Source: Methylococcus sp. Mc7
Lineage (GTDB): Bacteria > Pseudomonadota > Gammaproteobacteria > Methylococcales > Methylococcaceae
Direction of reading: 5' to 3'
Assembly (NCBI RefSeq): GCF_019285515.1
Contig: NZ_CP079095.1
Span: forward strand, 1-64,000
DNA length: 64,000 bases
Shown here: piece by piece, positions 37,157-52,798 of the stretch
Position numbering within the stretch: the first letter of the stretch is position 1
Layout of the letters: the number at the start of each line of letters is the position of its first letter
Made by a program: the position numbers and the translations under genes
The notes under the pieces: model-generated
What the model saw: the letters and a program-made list of their open reading frames with translations, nothing else
What the model was told of the DNA's origin: nothing
The model's database searches: none

Positions 37157-37752
37157 CAGGCCTCCTCCTCGCCGGCGACCCCGACCAGGATCCGGGTGTC
37201 GCTCAGATATTTGTAGGGTGGGATGTCCAGATTCTTGGGCGCCGGTACCCCTTTGAACACGCGGCCGGCAAGATCGAAGCGGGAGCCGTGGCAAGGGCAG
37301 AAAAAGCCGCCGGGCCAGTCGGGCCCGAGATCGGCCGGAGCCACTTCCGGACGGAACGTCGGGGCACAGCCCAGATGGGTGCAGACGCCGACAGCCACGA
37401 AAATCTCGGGCTTGAGCGCACGCACGGGATTTGCCGCCGCCTTCGGCTGTTCCGATTCCTTGGACAAGGGATCGCGCAGAACGTCTTCGCCAAGCGTTGC
37501 CAGACGGTCGAGTTCCTGCTGCGTCCGGCGTAGAATCCACACCGGCTTGCCGCGCCAGAGCACACGGATGAGCTGGCCCGGTTCTAGCTTGCCGATATCG
37601 ACGTCGACCGGGGCGCCGGCGGCCTGAGCCTTGGCGCTGGGCTGCATGGAGCCCACGAACGGGACGGCGACCATGCCGGCGCTGACGGCACCGATCATGG
37701 TTGCGGCTTGTGTCAGGAACCGGCGCTTCTCTGAATCGACGCCTTCTGTCAT
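37156..37752 (-). CDS. petA: Rieske iron-sulfur subunit of the bc1 complex
   Basis: A 198-residue ubiquinol-cytochrome c reductase Rieske protein. The twin-arginine-like leader is [19 protein letters not shown], and the cluster boxes are CTHLGCAP and [12 protein letters not shown] at 37752 follows the stop region of a tiny upstream frame (CCATGA). A TTG at 37806 in the same frame is a weaker alternative. It is the first gene of petABC. Confidence 0.96.
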   Translation of the reverse strand: MTEGVDSEKRRFLTQAATMIGAVSAGMVAVPFVGSMQPSAKAQAAGAPVDVDIGKLEPGQLIRVLWRGKPVWILRRTQQELDRLATLGEDVLRDPLSKESEQPKAAANPVRALKPEIFVAVGVCTHLGCAPTFRPEVAPADLGPDWPGGFFCPCHGSRFDLAGRVFKGVPAPKNLDIPPYKYLSDTRILVGVAGEEEA

Positions 37753-37811
37753 GGTGAAAATTCTCCAGCGGTGGACGGGAGCGTTCTTACCCCCCTTTGG
37801 AAACAATCCAT
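37749..37811 (-). CDS. Possible 20-residue leader peptide coupled to petA
   Basis: A tiny frame starts at ATG 37811 behind the best ribosome site of this region, AAGGAGGG, seven bases upstream. It encodes about 20 residues beginning MDCFQRGVR and ends at a TGA that overlaps the petA ATG (ATGA). It could be a translated leader that couples translation into petA, or just the residue of a moved start codon. In the intergenic stretch further upstream a TTGACC is seen, but no convincing -10 box. Confidence 0.4.
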   Translation of the reverse strand: MDCFQRGVRTLPSTAGEFSP

Positions 37812-37971
37812 TTCGAAACCCTCCTTATTGTTTGGCCGCCGATTGTGTTGCATAGTGGACAATTCGGTCAAGCCAGACTGTTTAATTGTAACACGCACGG
37901 GGCTCCCAGCCTCCGGGGCCGATCCACGGCCAGGTCGGTGCGGGGTCCGTTGCCGAAACACCGGCGGACCG

Positions 37972-38005
37972 GAAAAAAAAACGGCGCCGCGCGCTCAGCG
38001 GTGCC
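37972..38005 (-). terminator. Rho-independent terminator at the end of hisD
   Basis: On the minus strand GGCACCGC (38005-37998) pairs with GCGGCGCC (37990-37983), one mismatch in eight, around a 7-base loop, and is followed by G and nine T. The 5' arm lies in the last hisD codons. It closes the long mla-murA-hisG-hisD transcript before petA. Confidence 0.85.
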
Positions 38006-39305
38006 TGATCCGATATTCGGCCGAACGGGCATGCGCTCCCAGCCCCTCGCCCCACGCCAGCAGCGAAGCGGTGCGCCCCAGCGAATCGGCGCCGTCCGCC
38101 GAACAGTAGATCAGGCTGGAACGCTTCTGAAAATCGTAGACGCCCAGCGGGGACGAGAAGCGCGCGGTACCCGAGGTCGGCAGGACGTGGTTGGGGCCGG
38201 CGCAGTAATCGCCTAGCGCTTCCGCGGTGTAACGCCCCATGAAGATGGCTCCGGCATTGCGGATCGAGCGTACCAGGATTTCCGGGCTCTCCACCGAAAG
38301 CTCCAGATGCTCCGGCGCGATACGGTTGGCGACCGCCGCCGCCTGCTCCAGATCGTCGACCAGGATCATGCCGCCGCGCCGCTCCAGCGAGGTGCGGATG
38401 ACCCCGGCCCGCTCCATGTCGGGCAGCAGCCGCTCGATGCTCGCTTGTACCGCCTCCAGATGCGCCGCGTCCGGGCTGATCAGGATCGCCTGGGCGTCCT
38501 CGTCGTGCTCGGCCTGCGAAAACAGATCCATGGCGATCCAGTCCGGATCGGTCCGTCCGTCCGAAATCACCAGGATCTCCGAAGGGCCCGCGACCATGTC
38601 GATTCCCACCTGGCCGAACACCAGCTTCTTGGCGGTCGCCACATAGATGTTGCCGGGACCGACGATCTTGTCGACCCTGGGCACCGTCTCCGTCCCGTAG
38701 GCCAGGGCGGCGACCGCCTGCGCACCGCCGATGCGGAAAACCCGGTCCACGCCGGAAATGTAGGCGGCCGCCAGCACCAGGGCGTTCAACTCTCCCCGCG
38801 GCGCGGGCACGACCATGACGAGTTCCGGCACCCCGGCCACCTTGGCCGGAACCGCATTCATCAGCACAGAGGAAGGATACGCGGCCTTGCCGCCGGGGAC
38901 GTACAGGCCGACCCGGTCGAGCGGCGTGATCTGCTGGCCCAGCAGAGTGCCGTCGGCTTCACGGTAGTCCCAGGACTCGAGCTTTTGCCGCTCGGCATAG
39001 GCCCGGATGCGCTCCGCCGCCTCCCGCAGGGCCTTGGCCTGTTCGGCGGGCAGCGCCTGCCAGGCCGCTTCCAGCGCATCGCGCGGCAGCTCGAGCGCCC
39101 CGGCGTCGTCCACGACGAAATTGTCGAAACGCGCCGTAAGCTCCACCAGGGCCGCATCGCCTTCGCGGCGGATGCGGCCGATGATCTCGATCACGCGCTG
39201 ATGGATCTCGGCGTCCTCGCTCTCGCTCCAGGCCAGCAGCCGGTCCAGTTGCGATGCGAAATCCGCATCCGCGGTATCCAGCCGTTTGATTCTCACTTCT
39301 GTCAT
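37995..39305 (-). CDS. hisD: Histidinol dehydrogenase
   Basis: A 436-residue NAD-dependent enzyme that oxidises L-histidinol to histidine. It shows [42 protein letters not shown], the zinc/substrate segments [14 protein letters not shown] and [18 protein letters not shown]. It follows hisG after four bases and ends at the terminator. No hisC or other his genes follow, so the pathway is scattered. Confidence 0.97.
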   Translation of the reverse strand: MTEVRIKRLDTADADFASQLDRLLAWSESEDAEIHQRVIEIIGRIRREGDAALVELTARFDNFVVDDAGALELPRDALEAAWQALPAEQAKALREAAERIRAYAERQKLESWDYREADGTLLGQQITPLDRVGLYVPGGKAAYPSSVLMNAVPAKVAGVPELVMVVPAPRGELNALVLAAAYISGVDRVFRIGGAQAVAALAYGTETVPRVDKIVGPGNIYVATAKKLVFGQVGIDMVAGPSEILVISDGRTDPDWIAMDLFSQAEHDEDAQAILISPDAAHLEAVQASIERLLPDMERAGVIRTSLERRGGMILVDDLEQAAAVANRIAPEHLELSVESPEILVRSIRNAGAIFMGRYTAEALGDYCAGPNHVLPTSGTARFSSPLGVYDFQKRSSLIYCSADGADSLGRTASLLAWGEGLGAHARSAEYRIRHR

Positions 39306-39309
39306 AAAC

Positions 39310-39951
39310 TTACCCCTCCCGAGCGGCCCGTTCCGAAACGATCCGCGCCAGATGGCCTACGAGTTCCGTGATGGCTCCGTGCTTCATCTTCATGGCCGCC
39401 TTGTTCACCACCAGGCGGCTGCTGATGTCCATGATCAGTTCCAACGGCTCCAGGCCGTTCGCACGCAAGGTGTTGCCGGTGTCGACCAGGTCGACGATGC
39501 AATCGGCCAGTCCCACCAGCGGCGCCAGCTCCATAGAGCCGTACAGCTTGATGACCTCGGCCTGCACGCCCCGCCGGGCGAAAAAGCGCTTGGCGGTGTT
39601 CACATACTTGGTGGCAACCCGCAGGCGGCGGCTGGCAGCCGGCATCTCCCGCGGCCCCGCCGTCATCAGCCGGCAGCGCGCTATCCCCAAATCCAGCGGC
39701 TCGTAGAGCCCCTCGCCTTCATATTCCACCAGCACGTCCTTGCCGGCGATGCCGAGATCGGCCGCGCCGTATTCGACGTAGGTGGGCACGTCCGCCGCCC
39801 GGATGATGACCAGTTGCACGTCGTCCCGGCTGGTGGGAAGGATCAGCTTGCGGCTCTTCTCCGGGTCCACCGTTGGCACGATGCCAGCCTCGGCCAGGAG
39901 CGGCAGGGCTTCTTCGTAAATGCGGCCCTTGGAAACGGCGATGGTCAGCAT
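39310..39951 (-). CDS. hisG: ATP phosphoribosyltransferase catalytic subunit, short form
   Basis: A 213-residue HisG lacking the C-terminal regulatory domain of long forms; such enzymes need the partner HisZ, which is encoded at 52799-54019 in this window. It has the expected start [40 protein letters not shown] split over two stretches, and the PRPP-binding loop [18 protein letters not shown]. It carries out the first step of histidine synthesis. It follows murA by five bases. Confidence 0.96.
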   Translation of the reverse strand: MLTIAVSKGRIYEEALPLLAEAGIVPTVDPEKSRKLILPTSRDDVQLVIIRAADVPTYVEYGAADLGIAGKDVLVEYEGEGLYEPLDLGIARCRLMTAGPREMPAASRRLRVATKYVNTAKRFFARRGVQAEVIKLYGSMELAPLVGLADCIVDLVDTGNTLRANGLEPLELIMDISSRLVVNKAAMKMKHGAITELVGHLARIVSERAAREG

Positions 39952-39956
39952 GGCGT

Positions 39957-41577
<1,621 letters not shown>

Positions 41578-41579
41578 GG

Positions 41580-42077
41580 CTATTTCCCTTTGCCCGATTT
41601 GTCCTCGGACTTGCCCTCGCCTTCCGCCTTGTTGAACAGGAAACGGCTGATGACCTCCTCCAGGACGAGAGCCGACTGGGTCAACTCGATCTGCCCGCCT
41701 TCGCCCAGATAGTCGTCGCTCCCGCCCGGCGTGAGGCCGACGTACTGTTCTCCCAGGAGGCCCGCGGTCAGGATGCTGGCGCTGGTATCGCTGGGGAGGG
41801 TGTCGTATTGCCGGTCGATGCGCATTTCCACCACCGCTTCGTACGAACCCTTGTCGAATGAGACCGCCGTCACCCGTCCGATCCTGACCCCCCCCATCGA
41901 CACGGCCGCGCGAGGCCGGAGGCTGCCGACGTTCTCGAACCGCGCGATGATCCTATAGCCTTCCGCGCCAGTCTCGAACTCGCTGAGATTGCTCACCTTC
42001 ATGGCGAGCAGGAACAGCGATGCCAGCCCCAGGGCGACGAATATCCCCACCCAGATTTCGATCGTTTTCGAATGCAC
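41580..42077 (-). CDS. mlaD: Phospholipid transport substrate-binding protein MlaD
   Basis: A 165-residue MCE-domain protein: one N-terminal membrane helix (IEIWVGIFVALGLASLFLL) and a periplasmic MCE fold (RIIARFENVGSLRPRAAVSM, GVRIGRVTAVSF, SILTAGLLGEQYVGLTPGG). It hexamerises around a lipid channel in the MlaFEDB complex. The charged tail is rich in Lys and Glu. The usual next gene, mlaC, is absent; mlaB follows directly. Confidence 0.95.
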   Translation of the reverse strand: MHSKTIEIWVGIFVALGLASLFLLAMKVSNLSEFETGAEGYRIIARFENVGSLRPRAAVSMGGVRIGRVTAVSFDKGSYEAVVEMRIDRQYDTLPSDTSASILTAGLLGEQYVGLTPGGSDDYLGEGGQIELTQSALVLEEVISRFLFNKAEGEGKSEDKSGKGK

Positions 42078-42080
42078 GCC

Positions 42081-42872
42081 TCAATCCTTTCCAAACATCA
42101 GGGCTGTGAGCACGAAGTCGCAGCCCAGCACTGCGAACGCCGAATAGACCACCGACCGCGTCGTCGCCCGGCTGACGCCTTCCGAGGTCGGCACGGCATC
42201 ATAGCCCTCGAATACCGCGATCCAGGTGACGACCGCGCCGAACACCAGGCTCTTGATGACGCCATTGACGATGTCCTCGTCGAAATCGATCTTGGCCTGC
42301 ATCTGCGACCGGAACGCGCCTTCGTCCACGCCCAAGAGGCCAACGCCGACGAAATAGCCGCCGAGCACGCCGATGATGCTGAACAGCGCCGCCAGCAGCG
42401 GCATCGACACCACGCCGGCGAAATAGCGCGGGGCGATGATCCGTTTCACCGGATCGACGGCCATCATTTCCATGCCGGAAAGCTGCTCGGTCGCCTTCAT
42501 GAGGCCGATCTCCGCCGTCAGGGCGGAGCCGGCCCGACCCGCGAACAGGAGCGCCGTCACGACGGGCCCGAGCTCGCGCACCAGCGATGCGGCCACCATC
42601 ACGCCCAGGCTCTCTTCCGCGCCGAAATCCGAGAGGACGTAGTAGCCCTGCAGGCCGAGCACCATGCCGACGAACAGCCCCGAGATCATGATCAGAAGGA
42701 TGCTCAGCACGCCGACCGAATACATCTGAACGATGAGCAGGTGCAGCCGCGCGACCAGCCCTGGCAATCCCGTCAGCACATGCAGGATGAACAGATGGGC
42801 CCGCCCCAGCTTGCGGACGCTGACCAGCGCAGAATGGCCGAGAAGCTGGAACGGCTTCAACACGGTATTCAT
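42081..42872 (-). CDS. mlaE: Phospholipid transport permease MlaE
   Basis: A 263-residue permease with five to six membrane helices. Family stretches are [40 protein letters not shown] and [20 protein letters not shown]. It forms the membrane core of the MlaFEDB transporter that keeps the outer membrane asymmetric. The start overlaps the mlaF stop as ATGA. Confidence 0.96.
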   Translation of the reverse strand: MNTVLKPFQLLGHSALVSVRKLGRAHLFILHVLTGLPGLVARLHLLIVQMYSVGVLSILLIMISGLFVGMVLGLQGYYVLSDFGAEESLGVMVAASLVRELGPVVTALLFAGRAGSALTAEIGLMKATEQLSGMEMMAVDPVKRIIAPRYFAGVVSMPLLAALFSIIGVLGGYFVGVGLLGVDEGAFRSQMQAKIDFDEDIVNGVIKSLVFGAVVTWIAVFEGYDAVPTSEGVSRATTRSVVYSAFAVLGCDFVLTALMFGKD

Positions 42873-43696
42873 CGGCTCGCCACGAAACCCAGCAGATCGC
42901 TCGCGTAATCCTTGGAAGGATAATGGAAATGGACCGGGCCGTCCGGCAGCCCGTCCATGAACTGCCGGATCCAGGGCGAATCCGACTGTGCCACTTCCGC
43001 CGGCGTGCCCCGCCCGACCACTTTGCCGCCGGAGATCAGGTAAACGTAATCCGCGATGGAGGCGGTCTCCTGCACGTCGTGCGACACCACGATGCTGGTC
43101 AGGCCCAGGCCGTGGTTGAGATCGTGGATCAGCTGCACCAGCACCCCCATGGAAATGGGGTCCTGGCCGGTGAACGGCTCGTCGTACATGATCATCATGG
43201 GGTCGAGCACGATGGCCCGCGCCAGCGCGACGCGCCTGGCCATGCCGCCCGACAGTTGGGCCGGCATCAGGTCGCGGGCGCCGCGCAAGCCCACGGCCTC
43301 GAGCTTCATCAGCACCAGGGTGCGGATCATGGACTCCGGCAGACGGGTGTGCTCGCGCAAGGGAAAGGCGACGTTCTCGTAGACCGAAAGATCGGTCAAC
43401 AGCGCCCCGCTCTGGAACAGCATGCCCATGCGCTTGCGCAGGGCATAAAGCTCATCCAGCCCGAGCCGGTGGACGTCGATCCCATCCACCCGGACGGTGC
43501 CGCCGTCGGGGCGGAGCTGGCCGCCGATGAGCTTGAGCAGCGTGGTCTTGCCGGTGCCGCTGGGTCCCATGATCGCGGTGATCTTGCCGCGGGGAATGTC
43601 GAGATCGATCTTGTCGAAGATCTTGCGACCACTGCGGGAAAAGCTCAGGCCGCGGATGGAAACGAGCGCCGGGGTGTCCGAAGGCTGGAAGGTCAT
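42869..43696 (-). CDS. mlaF: Phospholipid transport ATPase MlaF
   Basis: A 275-residue ABC ATPase with Walker [17 protein letters not shown], the signature [19 protein letters not shown], Walker [14 protein letters not shown] and the switch histidine VVSHDVQET. It powers MlaE. It is the first gene of the mlaFEDB-murA-hisG-hisD run. Upstream, 43697-43823 separates it from the DUF2806-like gene without a clear terminator. Confidence 0.96.
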   Translation of the reverse strand: MTFQPSDTPALVSIRGLSFSRSGRKIFDKIDLDIPRGKITAIMGPSGTGKTTLLKLIGGQLRPDGGTVRVDGIDVHRLGLDELYALRKRMGMLFQSGALLTDLSVYENVAFPLREHTRLPESMIRTLVLMKLEAVGLRGARDLMPAQLSGGMARRVALARAIVLDPMMIMYDEPFTGQDPISMGVLVQLIHDLNHGLGLTSIVVSHDVQETASIADYVYLISGGKVVGRGTPAEVAQSDSPWIRQFMDGLPDGPVHFHYPSKDYASDLLGFVASR

Positions 43697-43823
43697 TGGG
43701 CCGCTACGCGCGTCGTATCGTCTGTTCGGAACGCAAAAAAGGCGTGTATTGTCGGGACTGGGGCGGATTCAGTCAACTCGAACCGCTCCCGCGCCGCCGA
43801 AAAACCTTTTCCAATCAAGCCCA

Positions 43824-46216
<2,393 letters not shown>

Positions 46217-46220
<4 letters not shown>

Positions 46221-46903
46221 CCCGTCCCCCTTGCCAATGCCAGCCCCAGGCTGAGAAATACCACGGCGGCGAACGCCGACAGAGTGAAGGCGCCCCACAG
46301 CTCGACCGGCCCCCGCAACTCGGTGCCCGTCAGGACCAGAGCGGCCAGCGTGCCCATGACGACGAGACCGGTCAGGGCCACCAGCACCAGCGATTCGAGC
46401 TGCGGACCGAATCCGGCCCGCGCGAACGCATGGGCCGCGGCGAAACCGGCCAGGAAGGCCGCCGCGCAAGCCGCCCCGAATACCCGCAGCCCCGGCCCAC
46501 CGGCAAGCGCGGCGATCTCTCCGACGGCCAGCCGGCGTGCCAGCACCGTGCCGACCCAGACCGCCGCGAAGCACAGAACGACGCTCAGCAGCACGTTGAG
46601 CGCAGCCTTGAGCAGGCTTCCCTCCTCGAACAGCGCCAGCGTTTCGAGGGAGAACGTCGAAAACGTCGTGTAGGCGCCGAGGAAGCCGACCAGCACGGCG
46701 GCCCGGTATTCCGCCGCCAGGGCGAAACGCTGGACCATCAGTACCGCCAGAAATCCCATGAGAAACGAGCCGCTGACATTGATGAACAGGGTTCCATGCG
46801 GAAAATCCCGTCCCAGCCAGCCGTACAGGCCGTTGGAAATCCAGAAGCGCGCCAGCGCCCCGGCGGCTCCACCCAGGGCGATCGCGACCAGAGACAGATT
46901 CAT
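46217..46903 (-). CDS. crcB: CrcB/Fluc-type fluoride channel with C-terminal extension
   Basis: A 228-residue membrane protein. Residues 1-125 are a normal Crc[52 protein letters not shown] (the TTFSTF fluoride-track motif). After that, where most CrcB proteins stop, another 100 residues with about three more hydrophobic helices follow ([60 protein letters not shown]). The second half shows no CrcB motif. It exports fluoride passively. It is coupled to mtnA upstream and DUF190 downstream by ATGA overlaps. Confidence 0.9.
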
Positions 46904-47958
46904 GGCGCTTTCCCGCGCAGAGCCGCCATGGCATCGGACGAGGGATTCGCCACCACGCCGGCCTCGGTGACGATGGCGTCGATCAGCGCCGCCGGCGTCA
47001 CGTCGAACACCGGATTCCAGGCGTCGATCACGCTGTCGCCGCCGAGAAAGGCCGGATGCAGCAATTCACGCGGATCGCGCTCTTCCACCACGATGTCCTG
47101 ACCGGTGGCCGTCGCCCAGTCCACCGTCGAGGTCGGCGCCACCATCATCAGCTTCACCCCGTGATGTCTGGCCAGCACCGCCAGCGAATAGGTGCCGATC
47201 TTGTTCGCGACATCGCCGTTGGCGGCGATCCGGTCGGCGCCGACGACCACCCATTGCACGGCGCCCGATTTCATCAGCCAGGCGGCGGCGGAATCGGCCA
47301 GCAGGGTCGCCGGGATCCGGTCCTGATCGAGTTCCCAGACCGTGAGCCTCGCGCCCTGGGACCAGGGCCGGGTTTCGGTGGCATAGACCCTTTCCAGCGC
47401 GCCACGGCGCCAAGTGCTGCGGATCACCCCCAGCGCGGTGCCGTATCCGCCCGTCGCCAGCGCGCCGGTGTTGCAATGCGTCAGCACCCCTTTACATCCG
47501 GCCAGAATATCGGCGCCGAGCTCGCCCATCGCCAGGTTGGCGGCGAGATCGTCTTCGTGAATCCTGCGTGCCACGGCCAGGAGCGCCGGGGCTGGATCAC
47601 CTTCGATACCGGCGATCGCCTCGCGCATGCGGTCCAGCGCCCAGAACAGGTTCACGGCGGTCGGCCGGGACCGCGCCAACGCGGTGAAGTCGTCCCCGAT
47701 CGCCCGTTTCCAGCCCAAAGGATCGCGGGCGTAGGCGGCGCGCGCGCCGAGGACCACGCCATACGCCGCGGCGATGCCAATGGCCGGAGCCCCGCGGACC
47801 CGCATGCTGGCGATCGCTTCCGCGACGCCCTCCGCAGTGTCGAAAGTCTGGTAAACCATATCGGCCGGCAACAGGCGCTGGTCGAGCACCTCCAGGCCGC
47901 GGTCCGACCATTTCAGGGCCTGGACGGCGGAAACTGCGGAAAATGAATGTCCTGACAC
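46900..47958 (-). CDS. mtnA: S-methyl-5-thioribose-1-phosphate isomerase
   Basis: A 352-residue isomerase converting 5-methylthioribose 1-phosphate to methylthioribulose 1-phosphate in methionine salvage. It shows [56 protein letters not shown] with the catalytic Cys, [20 protein letters not shown] and the Asp. A GTG start at 47958 fits the usual length; a GTG at 48033 is possible. It works downstream of the thioinosine phosphorylase at 59803. It is coupled to crcB. Confidence 0.94.
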   Translation of the reverse strand: MSGHSFSAVSAVQALKWSDRGLEVLDQRLLPADMVYQTFDTAEGVAEAIASMRVRGAPAIGIAAAYGVVLGARAAYARDPLGWKRAIGDDFTALARSRPTAVNLFWALDRMREAIAGIEGDPAPALLAVARRIHEDDLAANLAMGELGADILAGCKGVLTHCNTGALATGGYGTALGVIRSTWRRGALERVYATETRPWSQGARLTVWELDQDRIPATLLADSAAAWLMKSGAVQWVVVGADRIAANGDVANKIGTYSLAVLARHHGVKLMMVAPTSTVDWATATGQDIVVEERDPRELLHPAFLGGDSVIDAWNPVFDVTPAALIDAIVTEAGVVANPSSDAMAALRGKAP

Positions 47959-48060
47959 GGTAAGGAAGCCCTGGAGCGGTTCTACGGCTGCCGGCGAGCG
48001 GCACAAAGAGCGGATTTTACGGGCTGACGGCACGATTGGCCATGGACGCCGACGGACGGT

Positions 48061-48813
48061 TCAAGGTGCCGCCTGTGTCCTTTGCCTCAGCACTTCGTAC
48101 AGGACTATGCCGGTCGCCACCGAAAGATTGAGGCTCTCCACCCCGCCCAGCATCGGTATCCGCAAAAGGAAGTCGCAGCGCTCGCGGGTCAGGCGCCGCA
48201 GCCCTGCCCCTTCGGCGCCCATCACGATCACCAGCGGGAGGCGGAGATCCAGCTCGTACAGCGTCTTTTCCGCCTCGCCCGCCGCCCCGGCCACCCAGTA
48301 GCCGCGCTGCTTGAATTGATCCAGGCTGCGGGCGAGGTTCGTCACCCGGTAGAGCGGTACGGTCTCCGCGGCCCCCGAGGCGACCTTCGCCGCCGTGGGC
48401 GTCAGCCCGACCGACTGGTCCTTGGTGACCACCACCCCCTTCAAGCCCGCGGCGTCGCAGGTGCGCAGGCAAGCCCCGAGATTGTGGGGGTCCTGCACAT
48501 GGTCGAGCACGAGATAGAGCGGATGCCCGTCGGCGGCATCCAGTGCATCGAGCAGATCGGCCTCGCCTCTTTCCTGCGGCAAATCCAGCTCCAGCAGAAT
48601 GCCCTGGTGCTTGCGCGGATCGGCCAGGCGGTCGAGCTGTTTTCGGTCCGCACGGACGATCTCCACCCCCAGATCGTCCAGCCGCGAGGCCACGGCCTGG
48701 AGGCGGTTCTGCACGCGATGATCGTCCAGCCAGGCCTTGATTATCTTGTCGGGCGAGTACTCCAGAGCCGCCTCGGCGGCGTGAATGCCCCAGACCCGGC
48801 GCGCATCGCTCAT
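48061..48813 (-). CDS. rlmB: 23S rRNA (guanosine-2'-O-)-methyltransferase RlmB
   Basis: A 250-residue SpoU-family enzyme that methylates G2251 of 23S rRNA. It has the substrate-binding N-domain (VWGIHAAEAALEYSPDKI, HQGILLELDL) and the knotted catalytic domain with motif 1 DHVQDPHNLGACLRTCDAAG, motif 2 VMGAEGAGLRRL and motif 3 SLNLSVATGIVLYEVLRQ. The start overlaps the rnr stop by ATGA, the usual rnr-rlmB pairing. Confidence 0.96.
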   Translation of the reverse strand: MSDARRVWGIHAAEAALEYSPDKIIKAWLDDHRVQNRLQAVASRLDDLGVEIVRADRKQLDRLADPRKHQGILLELDLPQERGEADLLDALDAADGHPLYLVLDHVQDPHNLGACLRTCDAAGLKGVVVTKDQSVGLTPTAAKVASGAAETVPLYRVTNLARSLDQFKQRGYWVAGAAGEAEKTLYELDLRLPLVIVMGAEGAGLRRLTRERCDFLLRIPMLGGVESLNLSVATGIVLYEVLRQRTQAAP

Positions 48814-51104
48814 TTCTTGCTCCGCTTCCGGCTGCGCTTTCTGCGCTTCTGTTGCGGCTCAGGGGCCTCGGCCGTCTTCTTGACCAGATCGAGGTCGATC
48901 TTGCGTTCGTCGAGATCGACCCGCGCGACTTTTACCCGCACGGTATCGCCCAGCCGGTAGCGCACGCCGCTGCGCTCGCCGGTGAGGCGATGGCCGATGG
49001 GATCATAGTGGAAGAAATCCTTGTCGAGATTGGAGATGTGCACCAGCCCCTCGACGAAGATTTCGCGCAGTTCCGCGAAGAAGCCGAACGAGGTGACGGC
49101 CGAGATGACGGCGTCGAATTCTTCGCCCAGCTTGTCCAGCATGAATTCGCACTTGAGCCAGCTCACCACGTCGCGGGTGGCCTCGTCCGCACGGCGCTCG
49201 CAGGTTGAGCAATGTTCGCCGGCCAGCACCAGATCGTTGTGGGAATAGTCGAATTCGCTGGGCTTGGCTTTGCTCAATGCGTGCTTGATGGCACGGTGTA
49301 TCAGGAGGTCGGGGTAGCGCCGGATCGGCGAAGTGAAATGGGTATAGGCATCGGAAGCCAGGCCGAAATGCCCTTTCTTGTCAGGGCTGTAGACGGCCTG
49401 TGCCAGCGACCGCAGAAGCACGGTCTGTACCAGGTGCTCGTCCGGCCGGCCATGGATGGCTTCGATCAGCTCGGCGTAGTGTCTGGGCTCCGGTTCGTCG
49501 CCGCCGCCCAGGCTCAGGCCGACCTCGCCCAGGAAGGTGCGCAGATCGGTGAGGCGCTCCGCGGTGGGGCCCTCATGGATGCGCAGCAGGTGCGGCACCT
49601 TGGTCTTTGCGAGGAAGCGGGCCGTCGCCATGTTGGCGGCGATCATGCACTCCTCGATGAGGCGGTGGGCATCGTTCCGGACGACCGGCACGATGGTATC
49701 GATCTTGCGCCCGGCGCCGAACACGATCCTGGACTCCTGGGTCTCGAAGTCGATGGCGCCGCGCTCGTCGCGCGCCCGCCGCAGAAGCCGATAGACCGAA
49801 TAGAGGTTTTCCAGGTGCGGCACCAGCGGCTGGTAGTGCCGCCGGAGCGCCTTGTCGCCGTCGACCAGCATGCGCGCGACTTGAGTGTAGGTCAGACGGG
49901 CGTGGGATCGCATCACGGCCTCGTAGAACTTGGCACGGCCGACATTGCCTTCCTCGTCGAGGACCATCTCGCAGACCATGCACAAGCGGTCTTCCTCAGG
50001 ATTGAGGGAACACAGCCCGTTGGACAGCACCTCCGGCAGCATTGGGATCACCCGCTCGGGGAAATACACCGAGGTCCCGCGGGTGTGGGCCTCCTGGTCC
50101 AGGACCGTGCCCGGCTTGACGTAATGCGAAACGTCGGCGATCGCGACGTACAGCTTCCAGCCCTTGGGGGTGCGGCGGCAATACACGGCGTCGTCGAAAT
50201 CGCGCGCGTCTTCGCCGTCGATGGTCACCAGCGGGAGATCCCGCAGATCGGTCCGGCCGGCCTTGGCCTCTTCCGGCACCTCCGGGGCCAGACCGGCGAT
50301 CATGGCTTCGACCTCTTCCGGCCACTGGTTCGGCAGGTCGTAATTGCGTATCGCAACCTCGATCTCCATGCCGGGCGCCATGTGGTCGCCCAGGATCTCC
50401 ACGATCCGGCCGATGGGTTCGCGCCGTGCGGTCGGCTGCTCGACGATCTCGACCACGACGATCTGGCCGTGCACGGCACCGGCGAGGGCATTTTCCGGCA
50501 CCAGGATTTCGAGGGGGATGCGTTTGTTGTCCGGAACGACGTAGGCGATGTCGTTCTCGATGTAGAGCCGGCCGACGGTGCTGCGGGTATTGCGCTCCAG
50601 AATCTGGACCAGCGCGGCTTCCCGCCGCCCCCGGCGGTCGATGCCGCGCACGCTGACGACCACCCGGTCGTCGTGGATGAGGGCGCGCATGTCCTTCGGC
50701 GAGATGAACAGGTCGGCGCTGCCGTCGTCGGGATGGAGAAAACCGAATCCATCAGGATGGCCGATGACCCGGCCGGCGATCAGATCCTTGGCATTGACCA
50801 CGCAGAAGCGGTCGCGGCGGTTGCGCAGCAGTTGCCCGTCGCGCTCCATGGCATTGAGCCGGCGCCGCAGCGACTCACGGTCGTCCGCGTCGTCCACGCC
50901 GAGCGCATCGGCGACCTCCTCGAGGTTGGCCGGCGCGCCGATGTCCTGCAGCACCTTGAGAATCAGTTCCCTGCTGGGGATCGGGCGTTCGTACTTCTTC
51001 GCCTCCCTTTCCGCGTACGGATCCTTATGGCGGAATTCCCGCTCCCTGCTGACGGCATCGGCCGAAGACGTGTTCAAATCGCTTTCCTGATCCTTGATGC
51101 TCAA
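48810..51104 (-). CDS. rnr: Ribonuclease R
   Basis: A 764-residue 3'-5' exoribonuclease for structured RNA. In order: a winged-helix N-terminus (ILKVLQDIGAPANLEEVADA), cold-shock domains (GFGFLHPDDGSADLFIS), the RNB catalytic domain (TIDGEDARDFDDAVYCRRTP with the metal-binding Asp residues), an S1 domain (FGFFAELREIFVEGLVHIS) and a basic tail (QKRRKRSRKRSKK). The start is TTG at 51104 because no in-frame ATG occurs for over a hundred codons. It is divergent from tRNA-Leu. Confidence 0.96.
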   Translation of the reverse strand: MSIKDQESDLNTSSADAVSREREFRHKDPYAEREAKKYERPIPSRELILKVLQDIGAPANLEEVADALGVDDADDRESLRRRLNAMERDGQLLRNRRDRFCVVNAKDLIAGRVIGHPDGFGFLHPDDGSADLFISPKDMRALIHDDRVVVSVRGIDRRGRREAALVQILERNTRSTVGRLYIENDIAYVVPDNKRIPLEILVPENALAGAVHGQIVVVEIVEQPTARREPIGRIVEILGDHMAPGMEIEVAIRNYDLPNQWPEEVEAMIAGLAPEVPEEAKAGRTDLRDLPLVTIDGEDARDFDDAVYCRRTPKGWKLYVAIADVSHYVKPGTVLDQEAHTRGTSVYFPERVIPMLPEVLSNGLCSLNPEEDRLCMVCEMVLDEEGNVGRAKFYEAVMRSHARLTYTQVARMLVDGDKALRRHYQPLVPHLENLYSVYRLLRRARDERGAIDFETQESRIVFGAGRKIDTIVPVVRNDAHRLIEECMIAANMATARFLAKTKVPHLLRIHEGPTAERLTDLRTFLGEVGLSLGGGDEPEPRHYAELIEAIHGRPDEHLVQTVLLRSLAQAVYSPDKKGHFGLASDAYTHFTSPIRRYPDLLIHRAIKHALSKAKPSEFDYSHNDLVLAGEHCSTCERRADEATRDVVSWLKCEFMLDKLGEEFDAVISAVTSFGFFAELREIFVEGLVHISNLDKDFFHYDPIGHRLTGERSGVRYRLGDTVRVKVARVDLDERKIDLDLVKKTAEAPEPQQKRRKRSRKRSKK

Positions 51105-51128
51105 TGTGTTCTCTCGAGTGCTTCGTTA

Positions 51129-51157
51129 TTGACAGTGATGGTGGAGCTGGCTATCAT
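51129..51157 (+). promoter_or_regulatory. Sigma70 promoter of tRNA-Leu
   Basis: TTGACA (51129-51134), a 17-base spacer and TATCAT (51152-51157) make a near-consensus promoter 37 bases before the tRNA gene. Confidence 0.8.
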
Positions 51158-51193
51158 ACCAGCTCTCGCAAGGCTTTCGGGCCTCATCATCTT

Positions 51194-51278
51194 GCCGAGG
51201 TGGTGAAATTGGTAGACACGCATGTTTCAGGTACATGTGAGGCGACTCGTGGAGGTTCAAGTCCTCTCCTCGGCACCA
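51194..51278 (+). tRNA. tRNA-Leu (anticodon CAG)
   Basis: An 85-base tRNA including encoded CCA. The acceptor stem GCCGAGG pairs with CCTCGGC before ACCA. The D arm holds TGGTAGAC. The anticodon stem CATGT/ACATG encloses the loop TTCAGGT, giving anticodon CAG. A long variable arm, typical of class II leucine tRNA, is followed by the GGTTCAAGTCC T arm. It reads CUG codons, the main leucine codon of this GC-rich genome. Confidence 0.96.
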
Positions 51279-51429
51279 AAGCTTCCCGCACGCTCGATTC
51301 GAGCGCCCCGTCCAAGTTTAAGAAAACCCCGATTTTTTTCTGATGGCGGCCGCGCCGGGTTTGGCGCATCATGCTATTTTTCCCGTATGCGGGCCTCCTC
51401 GCCGGAGGAAACCCGCGTCCCCGGACCTT

Positions 51430-52755
<1,326 letters not shown>

Positions 52756-52798
52756 TTAGCCTTTGCCGCCTGCGGGACGGCACGGCCGGAAACTGGCG

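Noticed and set aside
49212-51206. A 664-codon open frame antisense to ribonuclease R
   Set aside because: The minus strand encodes a full RNase R with every domain; the plus frame is a mirror effect of high GC at third codon positions and resembles no protein.
51285-51340. Possible tRNA-Leu terminator (CGCTCGATTCGAGCG dyad and a later T run)
   Set aside because: The dyad leaves almost no loop and the T run is about 25 bases further on, so the two do not form a standard terminator.
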